DNA of 64,000 bases from Candidatus Latescibacterota bacterium (GCA_022820485.1 JAJEFJ010000066.1:1-64000), one strand, 5' to 3'. Shown: positions 7,915 to 16,939, counted from the first letter of the stretch. A program made the numbers and translations. Notes: generated from the letters alone by a model not told the origin.

Positions 7915-8472
7915 CTAAAGTTGATCGTGTTCCTCTTGATTCTGTCCAAGCACAGCGAGCGGGGTCCACTCAAAACGCACTTCAAGATCGCGTAGCATCG
8001 TAAAAGTATCGCGGTAATCAACGTCGAACTGACGGCAGACGTTAGGTAGCGGCACCCTTTTTCTCACGTCCGCATTAAATACTTCGTGAGTAACTACGAC
8101 TGCATTATGGACTCTTGCATAAGCCGCGACCCATCCATCGGCTACTCCTGCGAATTGCTCTTTTGCTTCAGGTAGAAACTGACTATTCCCTTGAACCCAA
8201 TTCATCATTTCCATGAAAGTTTCTATAACCGGTTCTTCTGCTGATGATACGAATAGATTGTCCGGTGCCTGCTTCACCCACTTAGACAGTTGATCTTGGC
8301 TAATCAGCACTTCGTCACGAACTCGATCAATGCTGAATACCCGCCCTTCACGGCAATAATGGATCAGGCATTCCCAGAATCCCGGACACAGATCTTGCGC
8401 GTAATAGCGGCGGTGCGCTTCTATGAAGATATTCGCATCAAGCACGAACGAGGAAATACCTTGGTTCGTCAC
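7915..8472 (-). CDS. PIN-like DUF4411 family protein, probable toxin
   Basis: 185 residues from a GTG at 8472. The N-terminus SSFVLDANIFIEAHRRYY carries the first conserved PIN aspartate and its following Asn. Later acidic positions occur near DRVRDEVL, VADGWVAAYA and VVVTHEVFNADV, consistent with a metal-dependent ribonuclease active site. DUF4411 proteins usually sit beside an HTH-ImmA/IrrE protease gene, and here the upstream XRE-ImmA gene overlaps by GTGA (8469-8472). The proposed role is a toxin released when the ImmA partner senses stress. Family name is from memory of the motif and context. Confidence 0.72.
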   Translation of the reverse strand: MTNQGISSFVLDANIFIEAHRRYYAQDLCPGFWECLIHYCREGRVFSIDRVRDEVLISQDQLSKWVKQAPDNLFVSSAEEPVIETFMEMMNWVQGNSQFLPEAKEQFAGVADGWVAAYARVHNAVVVTHEVFNADVRKRVPLPNVCRQFDVDYRDTFTMLRDLEVRFEWTPLAVLGQNQEEHDQL

Positions 8473-9632
8473 TGCGGTATTTCCATCTTTTTCGGCATGT
8501 TCTCAAAGGCTTCTCCCTTAAGACCGGTGAGATTGTACGCCTCGCGATAGGGCAAACGACCCTCTCCAACCGCACGAATTATGGCAGAGGCAAAACGAGG
8601 GCCGATACGCCACTTCTGAGTATTCCAAAAGTGGCCCCCACTTCCCTGACGCTGCTGCTCGCTACGCCATCCATCGACTCTTCGGTTGTAGAAAAGGAGA
8701 AACGCATCCCTGTCGATTAAATCGAGATCAAGAGCCCGACGCGCGGCCACGAGGGAACTCACTTTGAACTTGCGGGCGATAGTCTGATAAGGATCATTCG
8801 TTCGTCGGGCACTAGGCCAGAAAGCGCGTAACTCTTCTTCCGGTATCAGAAATTCGGCAGCGGCCTTGTTGCAGAACTGCTCGATTTCATCCGACGGCGG
8901 TTGTAAGTCTTCTAAATTGGAGATACCGCTCTGGGCTATGAAGAGGTGTGCCAGTTCGTGAGCCAGAGTAAACATCTGCGCCGCCATGAAATCGGCGCTG
9001 TTCACAAAGACGAACGGGGCATACTCATCCACAAGGGCGAAGCCCTGAAATTCATCGGGGTCCAGCTTTCGATATGCGTTATTACCCACGACGCCACTGA
9101 ACGACACCAGAACTCCGGCAGCATCAACCAAATGTCGCAGATGCCGCAACGCATCGCTCCAATTACCTAACTCTTCCGCCCAATCTTCGGTAAGCTGAAG
9201 CGCATCGCGCATGGCTGCCCCAACTTGCCGAGGATGGATATCTGTGCCGTAGGCTCCGATGAAATCCAGCGGTTCAGCACCACCTTCGATAAGCTCATCG
9301 CGCATCCAAGCCTGACGTCGCTGCATAAGGTAAATGGTCTCAAGTAGATCGGAACTCGGAGGCGGAACATCATCTCGGGTGCGAAAGTCGGGTATTGGCA
9401 AGCGTTCTTCGGGCGGCTCTGTCAAGTACAGAAATCCCAGAGCGGTATGAGTGCGTTGGGCGAGTCTATCTGCCTGTGCAACACTGATCTTGCCATTGCG
9501 TTCCCACTCCGACACGCGCTCTGGACTCACTTTCAACTTGTGCGCCAGTTCCGGTCGATCAAAGCCTGCCCGCTCTCGCGCCCACCGCAGCACTTCAGGT
9601 TGCAATGTTATCTGCAAACGTCGGCTGGTCAT
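8469..9632 (-). CDS. XRE-family HTH and ImmA/IrrE metallopeptidase
   Basis: 387 residues. Residues 1-65 form a Cro/C1-type helix-turn-helix (RERAGFDRPELAHKLKVSPE and VSEWERNGKISVAQ). The middle and C-terminal parts hold the ImmA/IrrE zinc peptidase, with HELAHLF giving HExxH near residue 225. Proteins of this build act as antitoxin or repressor and may cleave a partner or themselves on signal. Its stop overlaps the start of the PIN gene, so the two are one operon. The promoter region is the right-hand copy of the duplicated repeat, including a near-palindromic operator 48 bases upstream of the start. Confidence 0.85.
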   Translation of the reverse strand: MTSRRLQITLQPEVLRWARERAGFDRPELAHKLKVSPERVSEWERNGKISVAQADRLAQRTHTALGFLYLTEPPEERLPIPDFRTRDDVPPPSSDLLETIYLMQRRQAWMRDELIEGGAEPLDFIGAYGTDIHPRQVGAAMRDALQLTEDWAEELGNWSDALRHLRHLVDAAGVLVSFSGVVGNNAYRKLDPDEFQGFALVDEYAPFVFVNSADFMAAQMFTLAHELAHLFIAQSGISNLEDLQPPSDEIEQFCNKAAAEFLIPEEELRAFWPSARRTNDPYQTIARKFKVSSLVAARRALDLDLIDRDAFLLFYNRRVDGWRSEQQRQGSGGHFWNTQKWRIGPRFASAIIRAVGEGRLPYREAYNLTGLKGEAFENMPKKMEIPQ

Positions 9633-9679
9633 GGTTCACATAACCTCTGGCTTAATATGGATTCGTCGAACTTACGATG

Positions 9680-9691
9680 ACGTATATACAT
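9680..9691. promoter_or_regulatory. near-palindrome upstream of XRE-ImmA, second copy of the brnT operator
   Basis: ACGTATATACAT differs at one base from the perfect palindrome ATGTATATACAT at 7687-7698 and lies in the duplicated flanking sequence. It would place the XRE-ImmA/PIN operon under a site resembling the BrnA operator. Confidence 0.4.
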
Positions 9692-9718
9692 TATCAATAT
9701 CAATCCAATGTTCGATCC

Positions 9719-12700
9719 CTACCCCTTTGCCCGAAACCCCTCAACCAACTGCGCGAACTCAGCGTCCATTCCGAACACATCGGTAAATTCGGCAAAGGCC
9801 CAACGCCCGTAATCTCCGTGATTATTCACACCAGGCACCCAATAGGTGTCCATAGTCGTTTTCTTGGCCTTGGCGTCTTCCCTTCGCTCTCCTTTGATCT
9901 CAACAATCAAATTCAGAAGATCGTCGTCGCCACGGCCATCATCAACGAGAACGATAAAGTCCGGAAGGTACGTCCGCATTTCCGACCCAAGACGATAGGG
10001 TACCTCCAAGCCGAGATTGTGGTTCTTGACGTAGGCTTTGACGTGCGGATGGGATTCAGCAACGCGACAAAACTCCTCTTCCCAGCCGCTGTCGAGGACG
10101 ATCCAATTGATGTGACAACGGCGGGGGTCAGCCTGCCAGCGGCTGGCCTTGGTCGTGTTGAAATTCACGTGGGCTGTCGAACCAACGGGATTGTACGGAT
10201 CAAGCACCGCTTTGACCGGACGACGGTCAATTCCCTCGCGCGTGATAGCGGCAAAGATGCGCTCGCAGGCCATGTCGGCCAGTTCCTGGTACATGAGTTG
10301 GGCGGGATAAGTGTCGCCCTTGCAGTCGAGATAGCCATCGAGCCACTGTCTGGCAACCCGCTTGAGCTGTCCAAAAAGATAGAGCTTGGGCTCTTCACCC
10401 GGATCGCGGAACTTGGTGTAGAGTAGCCGCTGAGTCAGGTGAAACAGAAGGGTCGAGGTCCGCAGGTCGTTGGTATGCACTAGACTGAGATCGACGCTCT
10501 CGCCGATAATCCCCTGATTCCTCGTAATCGACGGGCCAATCAGAGCGGGCGTCAGTTCCAGCACCGAGTCCCTGTTAAACTCGGCTTTGAGCCGCTCTTC
10601 CGGCAATTCGACCCGATACCCAGCCACCCGAGGAAAACAAATCTCCAACGCATCCCGTTCGGGCCGCACGGCTCGCACCTGAACGGTCTCTCGCGGCTGC
10701 TTCGGCGGAGCCACAACGGGCTTAGCCGTAAAATCAAACGGAATGCCCAAAACATCCGCGTACTCCACATCAAACAAGCCATCTCCGTTGAGCTCGTAAG
10801 ACTGCCGCCGTAGCGCTCGACCAATGACCTGCTCGCAAAGCAACTGCGTCCCAAAGGCGCGCACGCCCAGCACATGGCTAACCGTATTCGCATCCCACCC
10901 CTCCGTGAGCATCGACACCGACACCACACAGCGAATCGAATCCCCCAGCCGCCCCGGCTTGCCGACAGTATTCATAACCTCGCGCAGCAGCTCTTGGTCG
11001 CTAATGTTCTCGGCTTGGCGGCGATCTCCAGTGCGCTCGATAATCTCTCGCCGAAAGCGGTCAATCTCGTCGGCAGCCATATTGCGGAAATTCCTGTCAA
11101 GCGCGTCGCCAGACTCTAATTGTTCGCTGTCGATCAACAACGTGCGAGGCCGTGGGTACTGGTTGCCCTGTTCGTCAAAGTTGCGAAACAGTTCCAAGCG
11201 ACCGTTTACCAACGTCGTCGATCCATCCTCGTTCTCGCGATAGAAACCGGAGATATAGTCGTACACCAGCTTGGAGGTCGAGGTATTGTTGCAGACCACG
11301 ATGAAGCACGGTGGCACGCCAATGCCCTCCTTCTCCATCAACTCAAAAGTTTTCTGATAATGTCCGTACAGGGCGTCCAGCGCGGTCTGTAACTCCACGG
11401 GCAGACTGAGGGGATCAAGGGTCTTAGCCTTGCCTCGCCCTTTCTTCGGCATGTCGCTGCGGATGTGTTCCCAAAGATTGCGAAACTTGGGCATTTCGCC
11501 GCCGGGAATGTTGTCGGCCACCGGTACGCGAGGCAATTTGACGATGCCGCATTCAATAGCATCCATGAGCGAGAAATCGCACATCGTCCAAGGGAACAAC
11601 GTGCCTTCGGCATAGCCCGACCCGCGCAAGAAGAAGGGCGTCGCCGACAGGTCCATCACCCGGTTGATGCCCAATTTGTCGCCGACAATTTCCAGCCCCG
11701 AAATCCACAGCCGCGCCGCCTCCGTGTTCTTTTCGGCTTCCCTTCTGTCATCTCCCTTGAGCTCGTCTTCCTCCCCCTCGCCCGGCTTCTCTCGATAGCA
11801 GTGGTGCGCCTCGTCGTTGAGTATCAAGACGTTCTTTAAGCCCATGAGTTCGGGCATCACCCGTTGCAGCATTTGCCCCTCGGTCTCCAGAGTCGTCAGT
11901 GTCTCGCCCCGTCCCTGAAGCAATGAACGCCCGCCTTTGGAAAGCTCCATGCGTTCGCGCAGCTTGAAGGCGTGGTAGTTGGTGATGACGATCTTGGCCT
12001 TTTCCAAGTCGGGCAGCATGTCGTTCGGAACCAGCTCGCGGCTCTGATAGTAACTGTCGGGATCGTTCGGTTGCAGCACGCGCAGGCGGTCCTTGATGGT
12101 GATGCCGGGCGTGACCACCAAGAAACCGCGCGTGAAGCGGCGGCTCTGGGGCCGACGCACCGCATTGACGGTCTGCCAAGCGATCAACATCGCCATGACC
12201 GTGGTCTTGCCGGTACCGGTCGCCAACTTGAGCGCCAACCGTGGTAGTGGCAGATCGGGATTGGCGTTATTGTTGGCGTTCTCCAAATGGTCGAGAAAGT
12301 CCCTGCCGGATCGCGTGTTAGGCGCAACCTCGGTGAGCCAGATAGCGGTCTCCACCGCTTCGACTTGGCAGAAGAAGGGCCGAATGCCACTAAAGCGGTG
12401 GTCCCGCCAATGCTGAAGCAGACGCGCCGTCTCCGGAGTCACCTGCCATTGGCTCGGGTTCGGCAGTTCGCGCCAGCGGTCAACCTGCTGGCGAATCCCG
12501 TTGATGATGGCCGTCAGGTCGTATTGCTGACCGGCGGTTTCGAGCTTCTGCGCCGCCTCGTCGAACACCAGCGCGGCTTGTTGCGCAGCTCCCTTGCGCC
12601 GCTTCGGCTGCGGAATCGGCGTGACGAACTCGGCCGATCTGCGGCTTTCAACGACTTGCTGCGTCGGCTGCCCAGTCTCGTCCAGTTCCCAGTGTCGACT

Positions 12701-12754
12701 CGGGCGCTCGTAAGGCGAGTTGAGGACAGGCTGTTCAAAGAATAGATCAGTCAA
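9719..12754 (-). CDS. res: type III restriction enzyme Res subunit (helicase-endonuclease)
   Basis: About 1,011 residues from a TTG at 12754, where homologues begin with TDLFFEQP; the frame is also open to a TTG at 12805. It is a superfamily 2 ATP-dependent translocase with the Walker A loop KLATGTGKTTVMAML, the DEAH-type box LNDEAHHCY and motif III LSATPFF. The C-terminal PD-(D/E)xK nuclease is visible as YLPDFIVLVDD followed by LIVEIKGERR. All catalytic elements look intact. Res cuts only in complex with Mod, whose gene here is internally deleted and lies 3.4 kb downstream, so the system is probably inactive. The two are separated by three toxin modules, which is unusual for a mod-res pair. 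Confidence 0.92.
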   Translation of the reverse strand: MTDLFFEQPVLNSPYERPSRHWELDETGQPTQQVVESRRSAEFVTPIPQPKRRKGAAQQAALVFDEAAQKLETAGQQYDLTAIINGIRQQVDRWRELPNPSQWQVTPETARLLQHWRDHRFSGIRPFFCQVEAVETAIWLTEVAPNTRSGRDFLDHLENANNNANPDLPLPRLALKLATGTGKTTVMAMLIAWQTVNAVRRPQSRRFTRGFLVVTPGITIKDRLRVLQPNDPDSYYQSRELVPNDMLPDLEKAKIVITNYHAFKLRERMELSKGGRSLLQGRGETLTTLETEGQMLQRVMPELMGLKNVLILNDEAHHCYREKPGEGEEDELKGDDRREAEKNTEAARLWISGLEIVGDKLGINRVMDLSATPFFLRGSGYAEGTLFPWTMCDFSLMDAIECGIVKLPRVPVADNIPGGEMPKFRNLWEHIRSDMPKKGRGKAKTLDPLSLPVELQTALDALYGHYQKTFELMEKEGIGVPPCFIVVCNNTSTSKLVYDYISGFYRENEDGSTTLVNGRLELFRNFDEQGNQYPRPRTLLIDSEQLESGDALDRNFRNMAADEIDRFRREIIERTGDRRQAENISDQELLREVMNTVGKPGRLGDSIRCVVSVSMLTEGWDANTVSHVLGVRAFGTQLLCEQVIGRALRRQSYELNGDGLFDVEYADVLGIPFDFTAKPVVAPPKQPRETVQVRAVRPERDALEICFPRVAGYRVELPEERLKAEFNRDSVLELTPALIGPSITRNQGIIGESVDLSLVHTNDLRTSTLLFHLTQRLLYTKFRDPGEEPKLYLFGQLKRVARQWLDGYLDCKGDTYPAQLMYQELADMACERIFAAITREGIDRRPVKAVLDPYNPVGSTAHVNFNTTKASRWQADPRRCHINWIVLDSGWEEEFCRVAESHPHVKAYVKNHNLGLEVPYRLGSEMRTYLPDFIVLVDDGRGDDDLLNLIVEIKGERREDAKAKKTTMDTYWVPGVNNHGDYGRWAFAEFTDVFGMDAEFAQLVEGFRAKG

Positions 12755-12767
12755 AACGATGCACCTT

Positions 12768-12854
12768 CTACATTCCAGATTCAGTGACGCCAAAGCGTTG
12801 CACAAGGGGCACCTTGTGCGTTCGGAGCACGTTTAGAACTTCATCCCTATTCAT
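12768..12854 (-). pseudogene. 5' fragment of a second mntA gene
   Basis: From the ATG at 12854 the minus strand encodes MNRDEVLNVLRTHKVPLVQR and then FGVTESGM before a TAG. The first 25 residues match the intact antitoxin at 6711-7001 (MNRDEVLDVLREHKETLAQR, FGVSE). The nucleotidyltransferase signature is lost. The start overlaps the stop of the AlbA-like gene as ATGAATAG, the kind of coupling expected of a functional operon gene, so truncation came after the operon formed. It lies 13 bases before the res start. Confidence 0.8.
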
Positions 12855-14604
12855 CGGTCCCCTGTCTGTGGGCCGGGGGTTCGTATTCCAACAGCGCCGA
12901 CTTGCCGATCATCTCAATGAACCGCACAATCCATTCAAACCCGTTGACATCCGTCAGTCGCAAGGGCTGGTTCAGTCTGAAGTGAACGGGTTGCTGCTTG
13001 CCGTCATCAATGGCGACGTTCGTTGCGTAAAGGTACATGCGGTCGAGATCGTCGAGGATTGGGTCTAGTCGCCCGGTCAAATCGGGCAAATGACCTGTTC
13101 CCTCCGTGAACACCGCCGAGCCACCTAGCGGCAGCGGTTCAAGCTGCACAGAGAGCAGTTCCGGCGGGTGCCAATCCCGCTCCACATGGGCGGCGTGTCC
13201 CGGTGCCGCGCAGAAAACGGTGATGGGGAGTTGCGAGTGAAATCCAAAAGCGACCCGGCCAAACGCATCGGTTTCCCCCTCCATCCAAGTCTTGTTGGGA
13301 TACAGCGCAACTATCTGGGCACCTGCAAGCGGCTGACCGGCGGCGGATACCGACACTTCCCCTTCGATGCCCGTTACCGGTGGGCGAGCAGAAGGTATAG
13401 TCAGCCGCAGTTCCGTACCTCCGAGCAATTCGTATACTGGATCGCGCCCGGTCAGGTCCCGGGTCTGCTCGTAGATGATCGGAACCCCTTCGCCGCGTTG
13501 CTCCAAGAAATACTGCCGATCACCCGCACCGACTATATCCCCTACCGCGAGCATACGGAGGATGGAAGCGAGCGTCTCATTGCGGGTAGCTTGTCGGTTG
13601 CGCATGGCTTCGATGGGCAGTGTGTTGGGCAGAGCACCCGGCGAGTACAACTCAAAGCGATCGTCAAAAATGAAGAGTCGTATCTTCGCGTTCTCTATCG
13701 AGTAGTCGCGGTGTACCACAGCGTTGACGATGGCCTCGAATAGTACTCGCGGACTGAATTGCGGGGTCTCCACCCGCCCCGGAGCCTTGTGCGCCGCCAC
13801 CCGCGTGTTGAGCCTAGCGAAGTTGACGGCATCGCGGACCTGCCGGTCTAACGGACCAGTGATGGACGCCGCATCGTGCTGGCTCGCACTGCCGAGTACC
13901 GTGCCGCGATAGCGAACAGCTTCTATCATCGCGCCGCGTATGTACTCATCTGGGCGTGCGGAGCAAAGTAGCACCCCGGCGACCGTTGCGCGGATCACGC
14001 CGCTGTCATCCTCCCGCACCAATCCCAGCTTTGTAAGTTGGACTGTTGTGGGCTCAGTGGCGCGTGAACTCAGGAAACGATCCGCTAGAGTCTCGTCGAG
14101 CGTGTTGGATCCAGTTCCGGCAACGATCACTTCGTCGGGGCCAAGCTGGCCAGAACGTCCCCGCTGCTGAAATAGACGGTTTAATGCCTCCGACGACATC
14201 CCTCGCTTGGCACTGCCTTGTCGGGCAAGGTATCCTCCGGGACTCCTGTGGACCAGTGCGCTCTGTTCGACTTCAACGACCAACACAAACGAACCGTCCG
14301 GCAGAGCCAAACGTTGGGTGACAAATGCCAACGGGGGACGAATGCTGTCCGAACAAACCTCGCCGACGAAGGTTTCCAGCGCATCCATCTGTTGACGGTT
14401 CATCGACCGCACCTCGCCAGCGTCGGACACGCTGAAGATCAATGTGCCGCCCATGGTATTGCCAAAAGCGGTCAACTCGTCGGCGATAGCGTCCCGATGA
14501 GGCGCACGGACGCGGTTGCCGCTAAATACGGCTTCCTTGAACTCGACGCGGCTATCCTCACCAAGTTCGAGTTGCTGCAACAAGCTATCGCTATTCCAGA
14601 GCAT
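12847..14604 (-). CDS. AlbA/Schlafen-like ATP-binding protein with carboxypeptidase-regulatory-like domain
   Basis: 585 residues from the ATG at 14604, chosen for the AAGGGAAG site just upstream. Residues ~10-130 are an AlbA_2/Schlafen domain (EDSRVEFKEAVFSG, ELTAFGNTMGGTLIFSV). A HATPase_c_4-like region follows (LFEAIVNAVVHRDYSIENAK, ELYSPGALPNTLP). Near residues 415-480 there is a beta-sandwich resembling carboxypeptidase regulatory domains (VTGIEGEVSVSAAGQPLAGA, then TDAFGRVAFGF). A last ~120 residues are unassigned. Proteins with the first two parts occur beside restriction systems and may bind nucleic acid. It heads the minus-strand island and overlaps the truncated mntA copy. Confidence 0.72.
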   Translation of the reverse strand: MLWNSDSLLQQLELGEDSRVEFKEAVFSGNRVRAPHRDAIADELTAFGNTMGGTLIFSVSDAGEVRSMNRQQMDALETFVGEVCSDSIRPPLAFVTQRLALPDGSFVLVVEVEQSALVHRSPGGYLARQGSAKRGMSSEALNRLFQQRGRSGQLGPDEVIVAGTGSNTLDETLADRFLSSRATEPTTVQLTKLGLVREDDSGVIRATVAGVLLCSARPDEYIRGAMIEAVRYRGTVLGSASQHDAASITGPLDRQVRDAVNFARLNTRVAAHKAPGRVETPQFSPRVLFEAIVNAVVHRDYSIENAKIRLFIFDDRFELYSPGALPNTLPIEAMRNRQATRNETLASILRMLAVGDIVGAGDRQYFLEQRGEGVPIIYEQTRDLTGRDPVYELLGGTELRLTIPSARPPVTGIEGEVSVSAAGQPLAGAQIVALYPNKTWMEGETDAFGRVAFGFHSQLPITVFCAAPGHAAHVERDWHPPELLSVQLEPLPLGGSAVFTEGTGHLPDLTGRLDPILDDLDRMYLYATNVAIDDGKQQPVHFRLNQPLRLTDVNGFEWIVRFIEMIGKSALLEYEPPAHRQGTDE

Positions 14605-14733
14605 TATCGCTTCCCTTTGGCAATTTCCAGCGCACCAAGCTATAGGCGCGTTGCCACTTGCTATATTCCAAACCTCACCCAATCCAATGTCGGCAACTCA
14701 ACTTCCATATCGCATTCCAGCGTCCCTCCCCCC

Positions 14734-15768
14734 TCACCCCTGCGGCATAAACATCAGCTTGATCCCCTCCTGCCCCTCGGCCATGTCAAAAGCCCGCTGC
14801 CATTCGCTCAGGGCAAAGTGGTGGGTAATCAGCTTCTCGCTGGGAATAAAGCCCCGCTCGATCAGCCGCAACGCCCGCTTCCAAGCCGGTCGCCGCTGCC
14901 CTATGCCGCCGGAAACTTGAAGCTCGTTGTAGGCGATCTTCTCAAAGTCGATCTCCACCGGCGCACCCGGTAGCCCCATCTGGGAAAAGCGGCCCCGCTT
15001 GCGCACAAGTTCCAAAGCCAACCGCATAGCCGGTGCCACCCCCGCGCACTCGACCACCACGTCAGCACCATAGCCGTCAGTCAACTCGCGCACCCGCTCC
15101 ACTGGGTCGCAGGCCGTAATGTCGATTGTATGTTGCACGCCCAGTTCCTCGGCCAGTCGCAGCCGCTCAGTATCCCGCTCAGTGCCGCAGAGGATCACCG
15201 TCCCCCCCTCGGCCAGCGCCACCAGTGCCGAGAACAAACCCACCGGCCCAGGCCCGGTGATGGCGACAAAGTCCCCAGCCGTCACGCCGGCCTGCTCGAT
15301 AACCGAATGCACGCAGCAGGCCAACAGCTCGGTCAGGGCACCGGCTTCAAACCCCACGCCCTCGGGCAGCTTGTGGACAAACGTCGCATTGCAGTAGGGC
15401 GCAAAGCAGCCGTGGTGCCAATAGCCCATGACCTTGCGATTGGGGCAAAGATTGTAGTGCTCGCTCAAGCAGTAGTCGCAGTCGCCGCAGATGTACACGC
15501 TCGGCTCGCCCGTCACGCGGTCGCCCACCTGCACATGGTCGCCGACCTCCGCGCCCTTTTCCACCACCACGCCGCTAAACTCGTGCCCCATGACGACCGG
15601 CGTTTGGATATTGTAGTTGATGGTATCGCGGTACACGTGTAGATCCGATCCGCAAATCCCCGTAGCCTGCACCTCGACCTTCACCTGATTGGGGCTGGGC
15701 GGCGCGTCCGCCAAGTCGCGCAACTCGACAAATCCGTCGCCCCGCTGATATTTGACCACTCCCTGCAT
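14734..15768 (-). CDS. zinc-dependent medium-chain alcohol/polyol dehydrogenase
   Basis: 344 residues of the medium-chain dehydrogenase/reductase family, close to sorbitol and threonine dehydrogenases. Catalytic zinc ligands are in GICGSDLHVYR and MGHEFSGVV, and the structural zinc loop is CGDCDYCLSEHYNLC. The Rossmann motif is GPGPVGLFSALV and the NAD(P) ribose-binding region LCGTERDTERL. It would oxidise an alcohol or polyol with NAD(P); the substrate cannot be told from sequence. It follows the CsgG-like lipoprotein gene by two bases, so the two are co-transcribed, although no functional link is obvious. Confidence 0.9.
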   Translation of the reverse strand: MQGVVKYQRGDGFVELRDLADAPPSPNQVKVEVQATGICGSDLHVYRDTINYNIQTPVVMGHEFSGVVVEKGAEVGDHVQVGDRVTGEPSVYICGDCDYCLSEHYNLCPNRKVMGYWHHGCFAPYCNATFVHKLPEGVGFEAGALTELLACCVHSVIEQAGVTAGDFVAITGPGPVGLFSALVALAEGGTVILCGTERDTERLRLAEELGVQHTIDITACDPVERVRELTDGYGADVVVECAGVAPAMRLALELVRKRGRFSQMGLPGAPVEIDFEKIAYNELQVSGGIGQRRPAWKRALRLIERGFIPSEKLITHHFALSEWQRAFDMAEGQEGIKLMFMPQG

Positions 15769-15770
15769 CG

Positions 15771-16781
15771 CTATTCTCCTTCTGCTATCTCAAGTCGGTC
15801 GCCCGCCTTGATCTCCCCGGTTGCGCGGAGCACTCGCAAGCTGGCGAGCCGGGTGCTGATGATTTCGGCGACCTCGACGAGGGCGACGGACTCTTCGGGA
15901 GCCAGTCCCTCGGCCTTTATCCGCTCGTTGCTGGGATAGACGAAAAAGCGCAACCGCGGCCGCACGCCGTGCTCGCTGCCGATATTGGCGTAAATGTCCT
16001 CGCTGTACACGGCGATGACCTCGGGCGCGTCGCCTCCGAACACCAAACCTTCCGGCTCAAAAGCAGCAACCACCTTGTGTACCAGCTCGCCCACGGCCTC
16101 GACCGTCGCCTGGCCCAACAGAGTCTGGCGGAACTCCTCCGAGCCGAACTCTACTTCCTTCAAGCTGGCAAATTGCAAGTCCTGCTCGCGCGGCTTGCCC
16201 AACAGGTCGAGCCCCACGTCGCGATCAGTGAGATTGCGCAGGGTCTCTGCCTTACCAATCGCGCTGCCGTCGTCAGCCTGTGCGATCTCGACGCTCATCT
16301 GCGCCACGGCCGAATAAGATTTGTAGCCTCCCACTAAGGGATCCCCCACCGACAGACGGCGCATATCGTAGTCTTGCAACAGGCCGATAATGACGAAGTC
16401 CGCCCCTAACTTGCGGCCAATTGAGAGGGCCTGCTCGTGGCTGGCAAACCCCCATTCCATAGCCAACTCGGCCACCGCGTCAAAAGGGACGACCTTCCAA
16501 TTGCGAACGGCCACCAACTCGGCGCTGAGCATGTTGGCCAACTCGTATTCTATGTTCCACACGCCCTCGCGAAACCCCGACTCATCGACAAACGGCACCA
16601 CGGCCACAAAGTCGGGCCGCGGGCCGGAGCCATAGCGCTGACGCACCTCCAAGTACTGCTCTAGCGCACTCGGCGGTGGCGGCGGCGGCTCGGATTTCTG
16701 CCAATCCTCCGGGCCTCCCGCAGGAGAGGTCAGAGGGGCGCAACTACACCACAAAAGGAATGCAACAGTCCATTTTTTCAT
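15771..16781 (-). CDS. CsgG/TolB-N-like periplasmic lipoprotein
   Basis: 336 residues from the ATG at 16781 (MKKWTVAFLLWCSCAP). The start is a lipoprotein-type signal with Cys at about 12 or 14, followed by a proline-rich spacer. Residues 55-160 resemble the CsgG or TolB N-terminal fold, with FVAVVPFVDES, ANMLSAELVAVRNWKVV and LGADFVIIGLLQDYD. The C-terminal part has a repeated-strand domain (YANIGSEHGVRPRLRFFVYP). Such proteins assemble in or near the outer membrane, but the specific role is unknown. It is divergent from addB and heads a two-gene unit with the dehydrogenase. Confidence 0.65.
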   Translation of the reverse strand: MKKWTVAFLLWCSCAPLTSPAGGPEDWQKSEPPPPPPSALEQYLEVRQRYGSGPRPDFVAVVPFVDESGFREGVWNIEYELANMLSAELVAVRNWKVVPFDAVAELAMEWGFASHEQALSIGRKLGADFVIIGLLQDYDMRRLSVGDPLVGGYKSYSAVAQMSVEIAQADDGSAIGKAETLRNLTDRDVGLDLLGKPREQDLQFASLKEVEFGSEEFRQTLLGQATVEAVGELVHKVVAAFEPEGLVFGGDAPEVIAVYSEDIYANIGSEHGVRPRLRFFVYPSNERIKAEGLAPEESVALVEVAEIISTRLASLRVLRATGEIKAGDRLEIAEGE

Positions 16782-16939
16782 CGCGAATTCTACCAAGAAA
16801 AAGTGTGATCCTACTGCGCGGCATAAAAAGCGGCCTGCCCAGTTCTATGTCAACGCAAAGCGGCGCGCACCTTGACAGTGTTTTCCCTCGACGATACGTT
16901 GCCAACCCACCCCTCCACGCCACTCCCAACTTGCTGCTC

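Noticed and set aside
9719-12805. Alternative res start at TTG 12805
   Set aside because: The extra 17 residues read through the truncated mntA sequence in another frame and are not res-like; the TTG at 12754 begins where homologues start (TDLFFEQP).
16676-16939. N-terminal extension of AddB upstream of 16940
   Set aside because: It overlaps the divergent lipoprotein gene's 5' end and signal region, shows no domain, and homologous sequence starts at MGELTLIYGP.
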